Shown: positions 7,261 to 15,641 of the stretch, in pieces
Layout of the letters: every line of letters begins with the position of its first letter
How positions within the stretch are numbered: position 1 is the stretch's first letter
Assembly: GCF_042180575.1 (NCBI RefSeq)
Contig: NZ_CP170094.1
Coordinates: 5,828,001-5,892,000, forward strand
Length of the DNA stretch: 64,000 nucleotides
Direction of reading: 5' to 3'
Source of the DNA: Bernardetia sp042180575
Lineage (GTDB): Bacteria > Bacteroidota > Bacteroidia > Cytophagales > Bernardetiaceae
Notes under the pieces: model-generated
Database searches by the model: none
Seen by the model: the letters and a program-made list of their open reading frames with translations, nothing else
Told to the model about the DNA's origin: nothing
Translations under genes and position numbers: made by a program

Positions 7261-9999
7261 TCATAAACATTCCATTTCCAAAATCCAATCAACTACATTT
7301 TCATAAATTCCTTGTGCTGCAAAAACTCCGTTTCTACGCATTCGAAGCTGTGGCAAAAGAGCAGGTTGAAGATTGATAATAAAAATACAAGGCGAAATAC
7401 GATGTTTTTGGCGATATTCTTTCAATAATTTAAAAGGAAATGGAGGCTGTTTTTCTGTCCATGTACTCAAAACAATAATTCTTGAATAGGCTTCCTTATC
7501 TTGAATTAACTTTTTTAAAGCAACTGTCAAATTCCCTTTTTCAGAAGTGGCATAATTCATCATTGCATCTTGCAAACGGTGTTGAAAGGCTGCCGTATCG
7601 TTTTGATTTTTGGTGTAATAGGTATTTAAAGCATCTTCACTCAATATTTTTATTTGTACAGATTGCTCTGAAATAGGTATTTTTTTATCACCATCTTTAG
7701 TATTTCTATGTGTATTCTGAAAAATAAATGCAGAAAGCCAACTTGCCTTCTCTAATGACTGTGATTCTGTGGTAAGAGCTTCATCCAAAATGATAAGTGT
7801 TTTACCAAACCTCTTATTATCTTTTTTGTCATTTTTATCATTTAGAAGTGAAATATTCTGAATAGTTTTTGGTAATATCTCTTTTAATAATCCTATTTGA
7901 ATATCATTTGCTTTTGTGAGGTCTGGATAAAGCGTTAAGAAATCTTCCTCAAATGGCTTTCTCTCAAAAATACGTTCTACTTTTCCTCTAATTTCTCTAA
8001 AAAAAGGAATCATTTCACGCTCTTCTTGTGCCGTCTGTTGATAAATTGAAGCTAATTGTTTTCGTGCTTTTGAAAGTGTATTTTCAATATCTTCTTTTGT
8101 TACTTGAATGATATTTTGAATGGTTTTACGTGCATCTTCTAATTGATTTCTTAGCTCATTTCTTAAAGTAGATAATTCTTCTTTCTGATTTTCTTTTGTT
8201 TTATCCCAATAGGTTTGACGCACTTTATTTTCATAAATATTTTGAAAATCTTCCAAACTAAGCCCCTTTCGTACTTTTTGTTTTTGTTTTTTACTTAGGT
8301 TTTCTTCAATTACCTCATTCAAAAGATTGCTTGAAGTATCGTTTTCTGTTTCCGAATTGTTTTCTAAGTGTTCTTTTTGTTGCTTTTGAACTTGCTTTAA
8401 TTGTTTTGTCAAATGCTCACTTACACCTTTTGCCACCTCAAACATTTCTTGTAAGGCTGCTTGCATGGGTGGGCGTGCTTGTTCCAAATAAAGTTCTTGA
8501 ATATCTTTAAACGCTGCGATTCTTCCACGAATTCTGTGTAAAATAGTATCTTCCAACTCTTCTAAATGAACAGCAATATCTTTCAAAACATCTTGTATTT
8601 CTTCTGGTGAATAAAAATAAAGTCGCTTGATTTGTTCTATCTTTTCAGAATAAAAAACATCTGCTAATTCCCCAAAAAATCCTACTTTTCGACGCAAGTT
8701 TTTGAGTGCTTGTCGCTCTATTTTTCGCCAGCCTTCTTGTTGAACTAACGAAGGTGGAAGTTCGCTTAAATAATTTTCTTCAAAGGTAGAAAGTAAGTTA
8801 TCAATTTGCTCACTGCGCTGCATAATTTGCGCCATTTGTTTGGGAGCTTGTTGCAAATTAGGCTTATTGATTTGAGTAAAAAAAAGACGTTGTTGTTCGT
8901 CTAGTTCGTGAAAAATAAGCATCAAACGATGATAACCACCAAAAAAAAGTTCGCCTTCCCACTTTTTGAAAATGCGTTTTGAAGCCACTTGCAAACGGTG
9001 TAACTCTTCTTCTTGTTCGGCAATAATACTTTCGACAAACTCTTGTGTATGCAGAATCCTATGAACACGTTTTACATACGCTTTATGAATTTGCTGATAG
9101 CTTTCAAGAATTTGAAAAGGAGAAATGGTAGTGTCTGTTTTTGCGTTTTCATTTTCTGTATTTTCGTGAGTTAAATTTTCACTTAATCCAATATTTAATT
9201 TCTGTAAAGCTAATTTTACTGTTTTGGGTGAATTTTTAAAAATCAATGGTAATTCTTCCAAAATTTCTGAATGAGAAAGTCTGTCATTTTCAATAAATGT
9301 TTTCCAAAGCTCACTTTGTCGGTTTCTTTTTTCTTGGTATGAGCCTTTTTTCAAATGTGCTTTTGTGAGTTCTTTTTTCCAACTTTTGATAGGAATCTTG
9401 GTCGCAAAATTTTCTTTCAAGAAAGCTGAATCAATTTCTGGCTTTAATCGTGGACGACAAATGTTCAAACAGTCAGCTAAACGTGTTTTTTTTTGTGGGA
9501 ATTGATTAAAAAAATCTTCAAAATCTTCTTTATTTTTGTTCTCTAAACAAACTTTAATTGCTTTTTTGAGAGAATTTGGAAATGGTTTTTCGAAGGATTC
9601 TATATAAAACTCAAAGAAAAAAATGGCATCTTGTGTGGTCTGTAAAATTTCCACAAAAAAATCTTTTTGTCCTTCTTCATTTTTTTGAAAATAGGCTATC
9701 ATTGCAATTATACTCAATACAATTTGGTCAAAACCTTTCAATTTTGCGTATAACAAAACATCTCGCATAGAATAAGGCGAAATATATGTCGAAAAATAAA
9801 CCCATTTTTCTCTACCAAAATTTGTTTTTTTACTCTTGTATCCTTTTACAACATGGCTGGGCAAACTGTTTTTTGTTTCAGTTTTTCCGTAATGAAGTGT
9901 CAGAATATCTTGAAAAAAGCGTTTTTGATACGGAGAAAATGAGTTAATTATAGATTCTGTAATTTGTGTAGAATAAAAAGAAGATGTATTTTTTTGCAT
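7261..9999 (-). CDS. TROVE (Ro60-like) RNA-binding protein with long helical insert and degenerate vWA domain
   Basis: About 912 residues. The N-terminal 320 look like a TROVE domain, the HEAT-like ring of Ro60/Rsr that binds Y RNAs and misfolded RNA. Visible matches to what I know of Ro60: a helical segment ending SLKKAIKVCLE (as in 'RALRKAIADWY'), RLADCLNICRPRLKP, SELWKTFIEN...EELPLIFKN, and ISPFQILESYQQIHK (as in 'IHPFHILIALETYK'). The last 180 residues have a vWA-like alternation (KTLIILDEALTTES, SRIIVLSTW, SPCIFIINLQP), but the MIDAS DxSxS is replaced by DEALT, so metal binding is doubtful. Between them lie about 400 residues of charged helix, largely coiled coil, not found in ordinary Ro60 proteins (about 540 aa). 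I start at the ATG at 9999; a TTG lies two codons upstream. No Y-RNA-like gene is evident in the short flanks. Confidence 0.72.
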   Translation of the reverse strand: MQKNTSSFYSTQITESIINSFSPYQKRFFQDILTLHYGKTETKNSLPSHVVKGYKSKKTNFGREKWVYFSTYISPYSMRDVLLYAKLKGFDQIVLSIIAMIAYFQKNEEGQKDFFVEILQTTQDAIFFFEFYIESFEKPFPNSLKKAIKVCLENKNKEDFEDFFNQFPQKKTRLADCLNICRPRLKPEIDSAFLKENFATKIPIKSWKKELTKAHLKKGSYQEKRNRQSELWKTFIENDRLSHSEILEELPLIFKNSPKTVKLALQKLNIGLSENLTHENTENENAKTDTTISPFQILESYQQIHKAYVKRVHRILHTQEFVESIIAEQEEELHRLQVASKRIFKKWEGELFFGGYHRLMLIFHELDEQQRLFFTQINKPNLQQAPKQMAQIMQRSEQIDNLLSTFEENYLSELPPSLVQQEGWRKIERQALKNLRRKVGFFGELADVFYSEKIEQIKRLYFYSPEEIQDVLKDIAVHLEELEDTILHRIRGRIAAFKDIQELYLEQARPPMQAALQEMFEVAKGVSEHLTKQLKQVQKQQKEHLENNSETENDTSSNLLNEVIEENLSKKQKQKVRKGLSLEDFQNIYENKVRQTYWDKTKENQKEELSTLRNELRNQLEDARKTIQNIIQVTKEDIENTLSKARKQLASIYQQTAQEEREMIPFFREIRGKVERIFERKPFEEDFLTLYPDLTKANDIQIGLLKEILPKTIQNISLLNDKNDKKDNKRFGKTLIILDEALTTESQSLEKASWLSAFIFQNTHRNTKDGDKKIPISEQSVQIKILSEDALNTYYTKNQNDTAAFQHRLQDAMMNYATSEKGNLTVALKKLIQDKEAYSRIIVLSTWTEKQPPFPFKLLKEYRQKHRISPCIFIINLQPALLPQLRMRRNGVFAAQGIYENVVDWILEMECL

Positions 10000-10056
10000 T
10001 CTCAAAAGTACAATTTATTTTCTTAAACCTATAAAATTTAGTAAACAAAAAACAAA

Positions 10057-11007
10057 ATGTTAAACCACAACGGAAAAATCTATGAAGATAAAAACACCCT
10101 TCTTTTTTCTGCTCAAAATAGAGCTTTTAGTTATGCTGATGCACTTTTTGAAACTATTCGAATTGTAACAAGTGTAAAAAAGAATACAATAAATTATACC
10201 ATTCCCTTATGGAAATATCATTTTAAAAGACTTTCGAAGGGAATGGAAGCCTTTGGATATGATAAATTAGAAAGTAGTTTTTTGGAAAGTGAGATTCTGA
10301 AAACTACATATTTAACAATTCCTACAAATAAATTTTTAAAAAATGATTTATTAACTGATTTTAAAGCTCGTTTGACTATTTTTAGAACTGAAGGAGGATT
10401 ATATACGCCCACAAACTCAAAATCTGAATTTGTGATTGTGTTACAAGAAATTAATAAATTAAATTATTTTGACTCAAATGAACTAGAAAAATTACAAAAA
10501 AACTATGTTTTTTTTGAAGAATTACCTCTTTTTCCTTCTAGTTTTTCTTCTTTCAAAAAAGTTGATGCGTTGCCTTATATTTTGGCTGGAAAATATAGAA
10601 AAGAACAACAGGCTGATGAAGTTTTTTTATTGAATAATCAAAGTAGAATTGCAGAAGCAGGGGCAGCAAATGTTTTTATTTTAGATACAAAAATATCAAG
10701 TCAAGAAGAAAACAAACTGCATTTTATTACTCCTCCTCCCTCTGAAGGTGGTGTAATGGGAACAATGAGAAATTATTTATTAGATAAACAAATAGACAAA
10801 AACACGTATAAATCATTAAATAATCAAGGTAATTTTGAAATTTCTATTGAAGAAAAACCAATTACAAAAACAGAATTAAATCAAGCAGAAATTATTTTTA
10901 CTACAAATGCAGTTCAATCTATTCAAATCATTAAAATCAAAACTAAAAAACAACTTGAGATAATGAAAAAGTGGATAAACGAAATGAATCGTACTTTTTT
11001 ATTTTGA
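10057..11007 (+). CDS. Class IV PLP-dependent aminotransferase / aminodeoxychorismate lyase-like
   Basis: 316 residues of fold-type IV. Conserved parts: a start of the form NGKIYEDKNTLLFSAQNRAFSYADALFETIRI; the HFKRLSKGMEAFGY segment; FKKVDALPYILAGKYRK, which carries the lysine that binds PLP; RIAEAGAANVFIL (the glutamate-asparagine phosphate-side motif); and ITPPPSEGGVMGTMRNYL. These fit branched-chain aminotransferases, D-amino-acid aminotransferases and PabC alike; sequence alone does not decide the substrate. The gene is divergent from the TROVE gene with only about 57 bp between starts, and an amidase gene follows 68 bp downstream on the same strand. Confidence 0.85.
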   Translation: MLNHNGKIYEDKNTLLFSAQNRAFSYADALFETIRIVTSVKKNTINYTIPLWKYHFKRLSKGMEAFGYDKLESSFLESEILKTTYLTIPTNKFLKNDLLTDFKARLTIFRTEGGLYTPTNSKSEFVIVLQEINKLNYFDSNELEKLQKNYVFFEELPLFPSSFSSFKKVDALPYILAGKYRKEQQADEVFLLNNQSRIAEAGAANVFILDTKISSQEENKLHFITPPPSEGGVMGTMRNYLLDKQIDKNTYKSLNNQGNFEISIEEKPITKTELNQAEIIFTTNAVQSIQIIKIKTKKQLEIMKKWINEMNRTFLF

Positions 11008-11075
11008 ACTCCAAACAAAATTCTAAATTTTGACTTTATAGTTATGGATTTAGAAAAAAACAAATTCAACCAAAA

Positions 11076-12515
11076 ATGAAAGACTACAATTTTAATCGTC
11101 CAATAGATACACCTGAATTTTCTGACGCAACCTCACTTTTAAAAGGCTTTTCAACTGGAAAAACTACTTCTCTTGATGTAGTAGAAAAATCATTGAGAAG
11201 TATTGCTGATAATCATGAAAGGTTAAATGCAATGATTGGGCTTTTTGCAAAAGAATCTTTAGAAGATGCTAAGAAAAGCACAGCAAAAAAACAACTAGAA
11301 AAAAGAGGGAAATTAGAAGGTATTCCCATTTCACTCAAAGAATCAATAGGTGTAGAGGGGCAAGAAGTAACAGGAGGTTCGATCCGAATGCCAGCCAAAA
11401 CAGCTAAAAATGATGCTTTGGTAGTTCAAAAATTAAAAAAAGAAGGTGCAATTATTATCGCTCGTACCAATACTCCAGAGTTTAGTTTTGGACATGAAAC
11501 AAGCAGTCCACGTTTCGGAACTACAAATCATCCGTATTTAGAAGGTTATATACCTGGTGGTTCTTCGGGAGGAGAAAGTGCTTTAATTTCTTCGGGTGGT
11601 TCAGTTATTGGAATTGGAACAGATGTAGGTGGTTCGATTCGTTACCCTGCTCATTGTTGTGGTTTGGTAGGTTTCAAACCTTCTGGAACAGCAGTCAGTA
11701 AAAGGGGAATTTTTCCATTTGTAGAGCGAGAAGACTGGTATTTGAATGAGTGGTTAGCTGTTGGACCAATTACACACACAGTCAGAGATGCAAAACTGGT
11801 TTATGAAATCATTGCTGATAAAGTTCCCACAGATGCTAAAGATTTGAGTAATGCAGAACTTCTCATAAGTACAGATTTTGATTCAGAAATAAGAAATGAA
11901 ACTATAAAAGAAGTTTTGATTCACGCCAAACAAAGTCTTTTAAATGAAGGACTTACTCCTAGAAATTTAGAAATAGAAAATATAGGAAAAATTCATTGGA
12001 ATTTTGGTAAGATGATGATAAAAGCAATGAAATTAGGCTTAAATAATTGGTTAAGAAATGATAAAGATGTCGGTATTTCTGTTTTTGTAGAGTCTTTACG
12101 TAGAGCAATTGGAGAAAAAACAGTTTCAAAAGAAATTTATTCTGTACTTTTGGCTTCTAAGTTTTTAGAGCCTTCGGATAAAGACTTAGAAAAACTTATT
12201 CAATTTTGTAAAAAGGAAAAAGAAGAGTTGTATAAGAAAATAGGGCAACGAGGAATTTTACTTCTTCCGACTTCTGGAGATATTGCTTTAAAACATAATC
12301 AGACTATTCAAATAGATATGTCTCCTTTAGTACCTAATATTTTTTCGTCTATGATTTTTACCAACGTAATGAACTTACCTTCTATTACAATTCCTGCGTG
12401 GAAATATAGAGATAGAAAAACAGGTTTGCCTACTTCTGTAATGCTTTGTTGCCTTCCAGACAGTGAGAACTTACTTTTTGAGGCTGCATCAAAATTAGAA
12501 AAATTTTTGAATTAG
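11076..12515 (+). CDS. Amidase signature (AS) family hydrolase
   Basis: 479 residues, usual length. The Ser-cisSer-Lys triad is complete: Lys88 in GIPISLKES, the cis-serine in IPGGSSGGESAL (about 163-164), and the nucleophile Ser187 in GTDVGGSIRYPAHCCG. The GLVGFKPS stretch follows as in fatty-acid amide hydrolases and GatA. The sequence ITHTVRDAKLVYEII after the core is also typical. It is not GatA, since there is no gatB/gatC context and the C-terminal part (LPSITIPAWKYRDRKTGLPTSVML) is of the FAAH-like bacterial group. Substrate unknown. It may be cotranscribed with the aminotransferase upstream. Confidence 0.9.
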   Translation: MKDYNFNRPIDTPEFSDATSLLKGFSTGKTTSLDVVEKSLRSIADNHERLNAMIGLFAKESLEDAKKSTAKKQLEKRGKLEGIPISLKESIGVEGQEVTGGSIRMPAKTAKNDALVVQKLKKEGAIIIARTNTPEFSFGHETSSPRFGTTNHPYLEGYIPGGSSGGESALISSGGSVIGIGTDVGGSIRYPAHCCGLVGFKPSGTAVSKRGIFPFVEREDWYLNEWLAVGPITHTVRDAKLVYEIIADKVPTDAKDLSNAELLISTDFDSEIRNETIKEVLIHAKQSLLNEGLTPRNLEIENIGKIHWNFGKMMIKAMKLGLNNWLRNDKDVGISVFVESLRRAIGEKTVSKEIYSVLLASKFLEPSDKDLEKLIQFCKKEKEELYKKIGQRGILLLPTSGDIALKHNQTIQIDMSPLVPNIFSSMIFTNVMNLPSITIPAWKYRDRKTGLPTSVMLCCLPDSENLLFEAASKLEKFLN

Positions 12516-12560
12516 ATTTTTGATCTTACCTATTTCATTCTATAATCAATAAATTCATAG

Positions 12561-12893
12561 ATGTTACACATTTTCAGATATATAGCAAATTCTAAAATTA
12601 TAGTAGTTATTTTACCTACTATTATATTTGTAGGTTTGTTTGTTTTTTTAAAATTTTTCTTTGTGCTTTTTTCTGACCGTCATCAGCTCAAGGTTTCTAC
12701 ACCTTCTGAAAAAATTGTTTCTACCATTCGTAAAAATATTAGAAAGAAAAAAGACTCTTCTAAGAATAAAACAAGAAAAGATTCTATGTCTAAAAAAGAT
12801 AATTTTTATGATAGCAAAGAAAGTTATAATATTGAAGCTACCAAGAAAGATACAACATTGAGAAGAATAAGAGTAAACCAAATAGGCTATTAA
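12561..12893 (+). CDS. Small single-pass membrane protein with basic tail, unknown
   Basis: 110 residues. Residues 12-36 form one strong transmembrane helix (KIIVVILPTIIFVGLFVFLK and onward). The rest is highly basic (IRKNIRKKKDSSKNKTRK), probably disordered and cytoplasmic, ending in RRIRVNQIGY. It begins 45 bp after the amidase gene on the same strand. I recognise no family; the AT-rich background makes the tail composition weak evidence, so this is a probable rather than certain gene. Confidence 0.5.
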   Translation: MLHIFRYIANSKIIVVILPTIIFVGLFVFLKFFFVLFSDRHQLKVSTPSEKIVSTIRKNIRKKKDSSKNKTRKDSMSKKDNFYDSKESYNIEATKKDTTLRRIRVNQIGY

Positions 12894-12948
12894 TCCTACT
12901 GTTTACCCACATGTTTTTAAACGTAAAATACAGATAGTGTATTTGTAG

Positions 12949-12968
12949 GTTAAAGGCTTGCCTTTGAC
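12949..12968. repeat. Hairpin after the small membrane protein gene
   Basis: GTTAAAGGC-TT-GCCTTTGAC pairs over 9 bp with one G-T pair. It is not followed by a T-run. Part of the 384-bp gene-free stretch 12894-13277. Confidence 0.45.
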
Positions 12969-13128
12969 TGTATTTGTATTCTTTTCAAACTAAAAAATAG
13001 GTAATCTTTCAAAAAAATATTTACTAAGAGCTAACTAAAACGATGAAAGTAAAAATTAGCTCCGTACATATTTCTTTTGTTCATTGCCATAACAGCAAAT
13101 GAAATTTAATTTTTTATGATAAACTATG

Positions 13129-13162
13129 AACTCTAATTACTAAATTAGAGTTTATTTGTTTT
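13129..13162 (+). terminator. Hairpin with T-rich tail upstream of rsgA
   Basis: AACTCTAATT-ACTA-AATTAGAGTT is a perfect 10-bp AT-rich stem followed by TATTTGTTTTT. It could end transcription from 12561-12893. In the same gap, GGCAA-GCC-TTGCC (13222-13234) forms a 5-bp stem. Confidence 0.5.
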
Positions 13163-13231
13163 TAGCTACTACAATCACAGATTAAAAAGGTAGTTTTGTA
13201 AAAATTATACAATCAAATAATGGCAAGCCTT

Positions 13232-13258
13232 GCCGTTGTCGGTGTTTGCACCGATAAC
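13232..13258. repeat. REP-like element, family A
   Basis: GCCGTTG, stem TCGGTG, loop TTTG, stem CACCGA, TAAC. Same ends as the copies at 15527-15553 and 5208-5248, but the second stem base pair is changed on both arms (TCGGTG/CACCGA against TTGGTG/CACCAA), i.e. a compensatory change. It lies 20 bp before the RsgA start codon. Confidence 0.6.
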
Positions 13259-13277
13259 TTTCACTATATTAAAATTT

Positions 13278-14201
13278 ATGAAAGGACTCATTTTGCGCTC
13301 AACAGGTTTATGGTACGATGTTTTGGCAGACGACAATCACAGATACAAAGGTCGTTTGCGTGGAAAGTTGCGATTAAATAACGATAGAGTAACCAATCCA
13401 ATAGCTGTTGGCGATAGAGTAGAAATAATCTTAGAAGACAAAGACGAAAATACAGTCTTGATAGAAAAAATAGACAAAAGAACCAATTATATCAACCGTC
13501 AATCTCCCAAAAAAGAAGGTTTTGCTCATACTATTGCAGCTAATCTTGACCAAGCGATTGTAGTGGTTACACTTGCAATGCCTCGTACTTCGGCAGGATT
13601 TATTGACCGTTTTTTGGTGGCAGCAGAAGCATTTCGTATTCCTGCTGTTTTGATTTTTAATAAAATAGACTTGCTCTCAAGTGAAGAGTTATTGGTTCAA
13701 GACAAAATGATGCAGCGTTATGAGCAAATTGGTTATACATGTATCGCTATTTCGGCAACAGAAGATGAAGATATAAAAGTAGTTGAAACTATTTTGAAAG
13801 ACAAAGTATCGCTCGTTTCTGGTCATTCAGGCGTAGGAAAATCGACATTACTAAATCGTCTTTCTCCAGAAATTACTCAAAGTGTGCAAGAAGTTTCGGA
13901 CTATACAGAAAAAGGTTTGCATACCACTACATTTGCTGAAATGTTTGAAATCTTTGAAAATACCTTTGTCATTGATACCCCTGGTATAAAAGAATTAGGG
14001 CTTATGAATATGGAAAAAGCAGAAATTAGTCATTATTTCCCAGAGATGAGAGAACTTTTGAATAAATGTAAATATGATAATTGCCTTCATCTAAGAGAAC
14101 CTCAATGCGCTGTTATTGCAGCCGTAGAAAGTGGCGATATTGCTAAAAGCAGATACAATAGTTATCTTTCTATGATGGATAATGATGATAATCGTAGGTA
14201 G
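13278..14201 (+). CDS. rsgA: Ribosome small subunit-dependent GTPase RsgA
   Basis: 307 residues from the ATG at 13278; the frame is open further upstream to a TTG but that part lies in a repeat hairpin. RsgA (YjeQ) is a late 30S assembly checkpoint GTPase. It has an N-terminal OB fold (KGLILRSTGLWYDVLADD), then the circularly permuted GTPase: G4 FNKIDLL comes before G1 GHSGVGKST, followed by G2 TEKGLHTTTF and G3 DTPGIKELG. The C-terminal zinc site is present (CKYDNCLHLREPQCAV). Monocistronic by position. Confidence 0.95.
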   Translation: MKGLILRSTGLWYDVLADDNHRYKGRLRGKLRLNNDRVTNPIAVGDRVEIILEDKDENTVLIEKIDKRTNYINRQSPKKEGFAHTIAANLDQAIVVVTLAMPRTSAGFIDRFLVAAEAFRIPAVLIFNKIDLLSSEELLVQDKMMQRYEQIGYTCIAISATEDEDIKVVETILKDKVSLVSGHSGVGKSTLLNRLSPEITQSVQEVSDYTEKGLHTTTFAEMFEIFENTFVIDTPGIKELGLMNMEKAEISHYFPEMRELLNKCKYDNCLHLREPQCAVIAAVESGDIAKSRYNSYLSMMDNDDNRR

Positions 14202-14241
14202 TCAGTTTTGTATTTGTATTGAAAATAAACTACAATTTTTA

Positions 14242-15510
14242 TTATTCATCTCTAAGAGCCTCAATCGGATTTACTCTTGCTGCCAAAATTGCAGGGATAA
14301 GACCAGCAATTACACCCGAAATAACAAGTAAAGTAAGCGCACCAACAGCTACTTCCCATTGAATAAGTGGATTAGCAAAGAACTGGTTTTCAGCTTTCAT
14401 TGTCTTTAAAAGCGTATTTACTCCAAAAACAACTGCTGTTCCTGTAACCAAACCTACATATCCTGGAAGAGCTGTCAGAAAAATAGCTTCCTGTAAGATG
14501 AGAGCAACAATAGAATTTGGAGTAGCTCCTAATGCTTTTCTGACACCAATTTCACGAGTGCGTTCTTTTACAGTAATAATCATAATATTTCCAACTCCAA
14601 TAATCCCTGCTAAAAGTGTAAAAATCCCTACAAACCAAATAAATGATTTAATATATAAAAACAAATCATCAAATTTTTGAAATTCTTTGCTTGTATTCCA
14701 CGAACCAATCGCAGAAAAATCTTCAGGAGAAACAGAATGATAACTTCCTAAAGTTAGCTTTACTTCTTTTTCTATTTCAACAGCATTAGCTTTTGGGTTA
14801 AGTGTACAGACAAACCAATCTATTTTGTCTGACATATTAAAAATCTGTTGTGCCGTTGTGATAGGAATAAAAACAGCTTCTTCTTCTTCTTGCGCTCTAT
14901 TTCCTGCTCTTACTTCTCTTGAAACCCCTACGATCTGAAAAAAGACATTTCTTGCTTTAAAATATTTTCCTATTATTTTTTCTGGGTTATTTTCTACTGT
15001 TTCTGTTCCGAAAAGTTCTTTTGCTACAGACTGACCCAAAACAGCAACTTTTCGTTTTTCATCAATATCCATTTGATTCAAAAAACGCCCTGCTAACATT
15101 ATTTTTGCGTTTATTTGGGTAAGTTCTGGTGTTTCTCCTCTCATAGAATAGGAGGCATACTTTGTTCCGTAGCTCATCGGAACTGTCCCTACTTCTATTC
15201 GTGGTGCAACAACTTCAATTTCTTTGACTTTCTTTTTGAGTGCTTCTACATTAGCAAGTGTATATTGAAAACGCCTTCCTGCTTGTAAGCCATTATAAGG
15301 AATTGTTGTTTTTCTTGACCACACAAAAAGTGCATTTGAAGCAAAACCAGCAAACTCTTGTTTTACGCCATTTTCAAGTCCACTTCCTGCACCAAGCATA
15401 AAAACGAGCATAAAAATACCCCAAAAGACACCAAACGCAGTCAGAAAAGTACGTAGTTTGTTTTGTTTTATGGTAAAAAATATTTCTTGCCATTTATCTA
15501 AGTCAAACAA
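14242..15510 (-). CDS. MacB/FtsX-type ABC transporter permease
   Basis: About 422 residues: one N-terminal membrane helix (LRTFLTAFGVFWGIFMLVFMLGAG), a periplasmic MacB_PCD domain (about 50-280), and three C-terminal helices of the FtsX fold with TVKERTREIGVRKALGATP. MacB-type permeases are mechanotransmission machines that move substrates such as lipoproteins or toxins across the periplasm. No ATPase gene is adjacent, so the partner is elsewhere. I start at the TTG at 15510, giving FDLDKWQEIFFTIKQNKLRTF, the usual N-terminus in this family; the frame extends to 15549 through a repeat hairpin that is unlikely to be coding. Confidence 0.87.
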   Translation of the reverse strand: MFDLDKWQEIFFTIKQNKLRTFLTAFGVFWGIFMLVFMLGAGSGLENGVKQEFAGFASNALFVWSRKTTIPYNGLQAGRRFQYTLANVEALKKKVKEIEVVAPRIEVGTVPMSYGTKYASYSMRGETPELTQINAKIMLAGRFLNQMDIDEKRKVAVLGQSVAKELFGTETVENNPEKIIGKYFKARNVFFQIVGVSREVRAGNRAQEEEEAVFIPITTAQQIFNMSDKIDWFVCTLNPKANAVEIEKEVKLTLGSYHSVSPEDFSAIGSWNTSKEFQKFDDLFLYIKSFIWFVGIFTLLAGIIGVGNIMIITVKERTREIGVRKALGATPNSIVALILQEAIFLTALPGYVGLVTGTAVVFGVNTLLKTMKAENQFFANPLIQWEVAVGALTLLVISGVIAGLIPAILAARVNPIEALRDE

Positions 15511-15526
15511 AATAAGGTTGGTTTGT

Positions 15527-15553
15527 GTCGTTGGTGAGGACACCAACAACGGC
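15527..15553. repeat. REP-like element, family A, AGGA loop
   Basis: GTCG foot, stem TTGGTG, loop AGGA, stem CACCAA, then CAACGGC. The stem is perfect (7 bp counting the flanking G-C). It lies just upstream of the MacB-type permease start. Confidence 0.65.
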
Positions 15554-15641
15554 GAAGTAAATTATAAAGAAATAAATCTATTCATTTTTAATGAAAAAAC
15601 AGAATTTTAGAAGGAAAAAGATTGGTAAAAAAGGTTAAGTT

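Noticed and set aside
13222..13235. Possible sigma-54 promoter TGGCA-N4-TTGC before rsgA
   Set aside because: Spacing is one base short of the -24/-12 rule and the sequence is a self-complementary hairpin beside a REP-like repeat.
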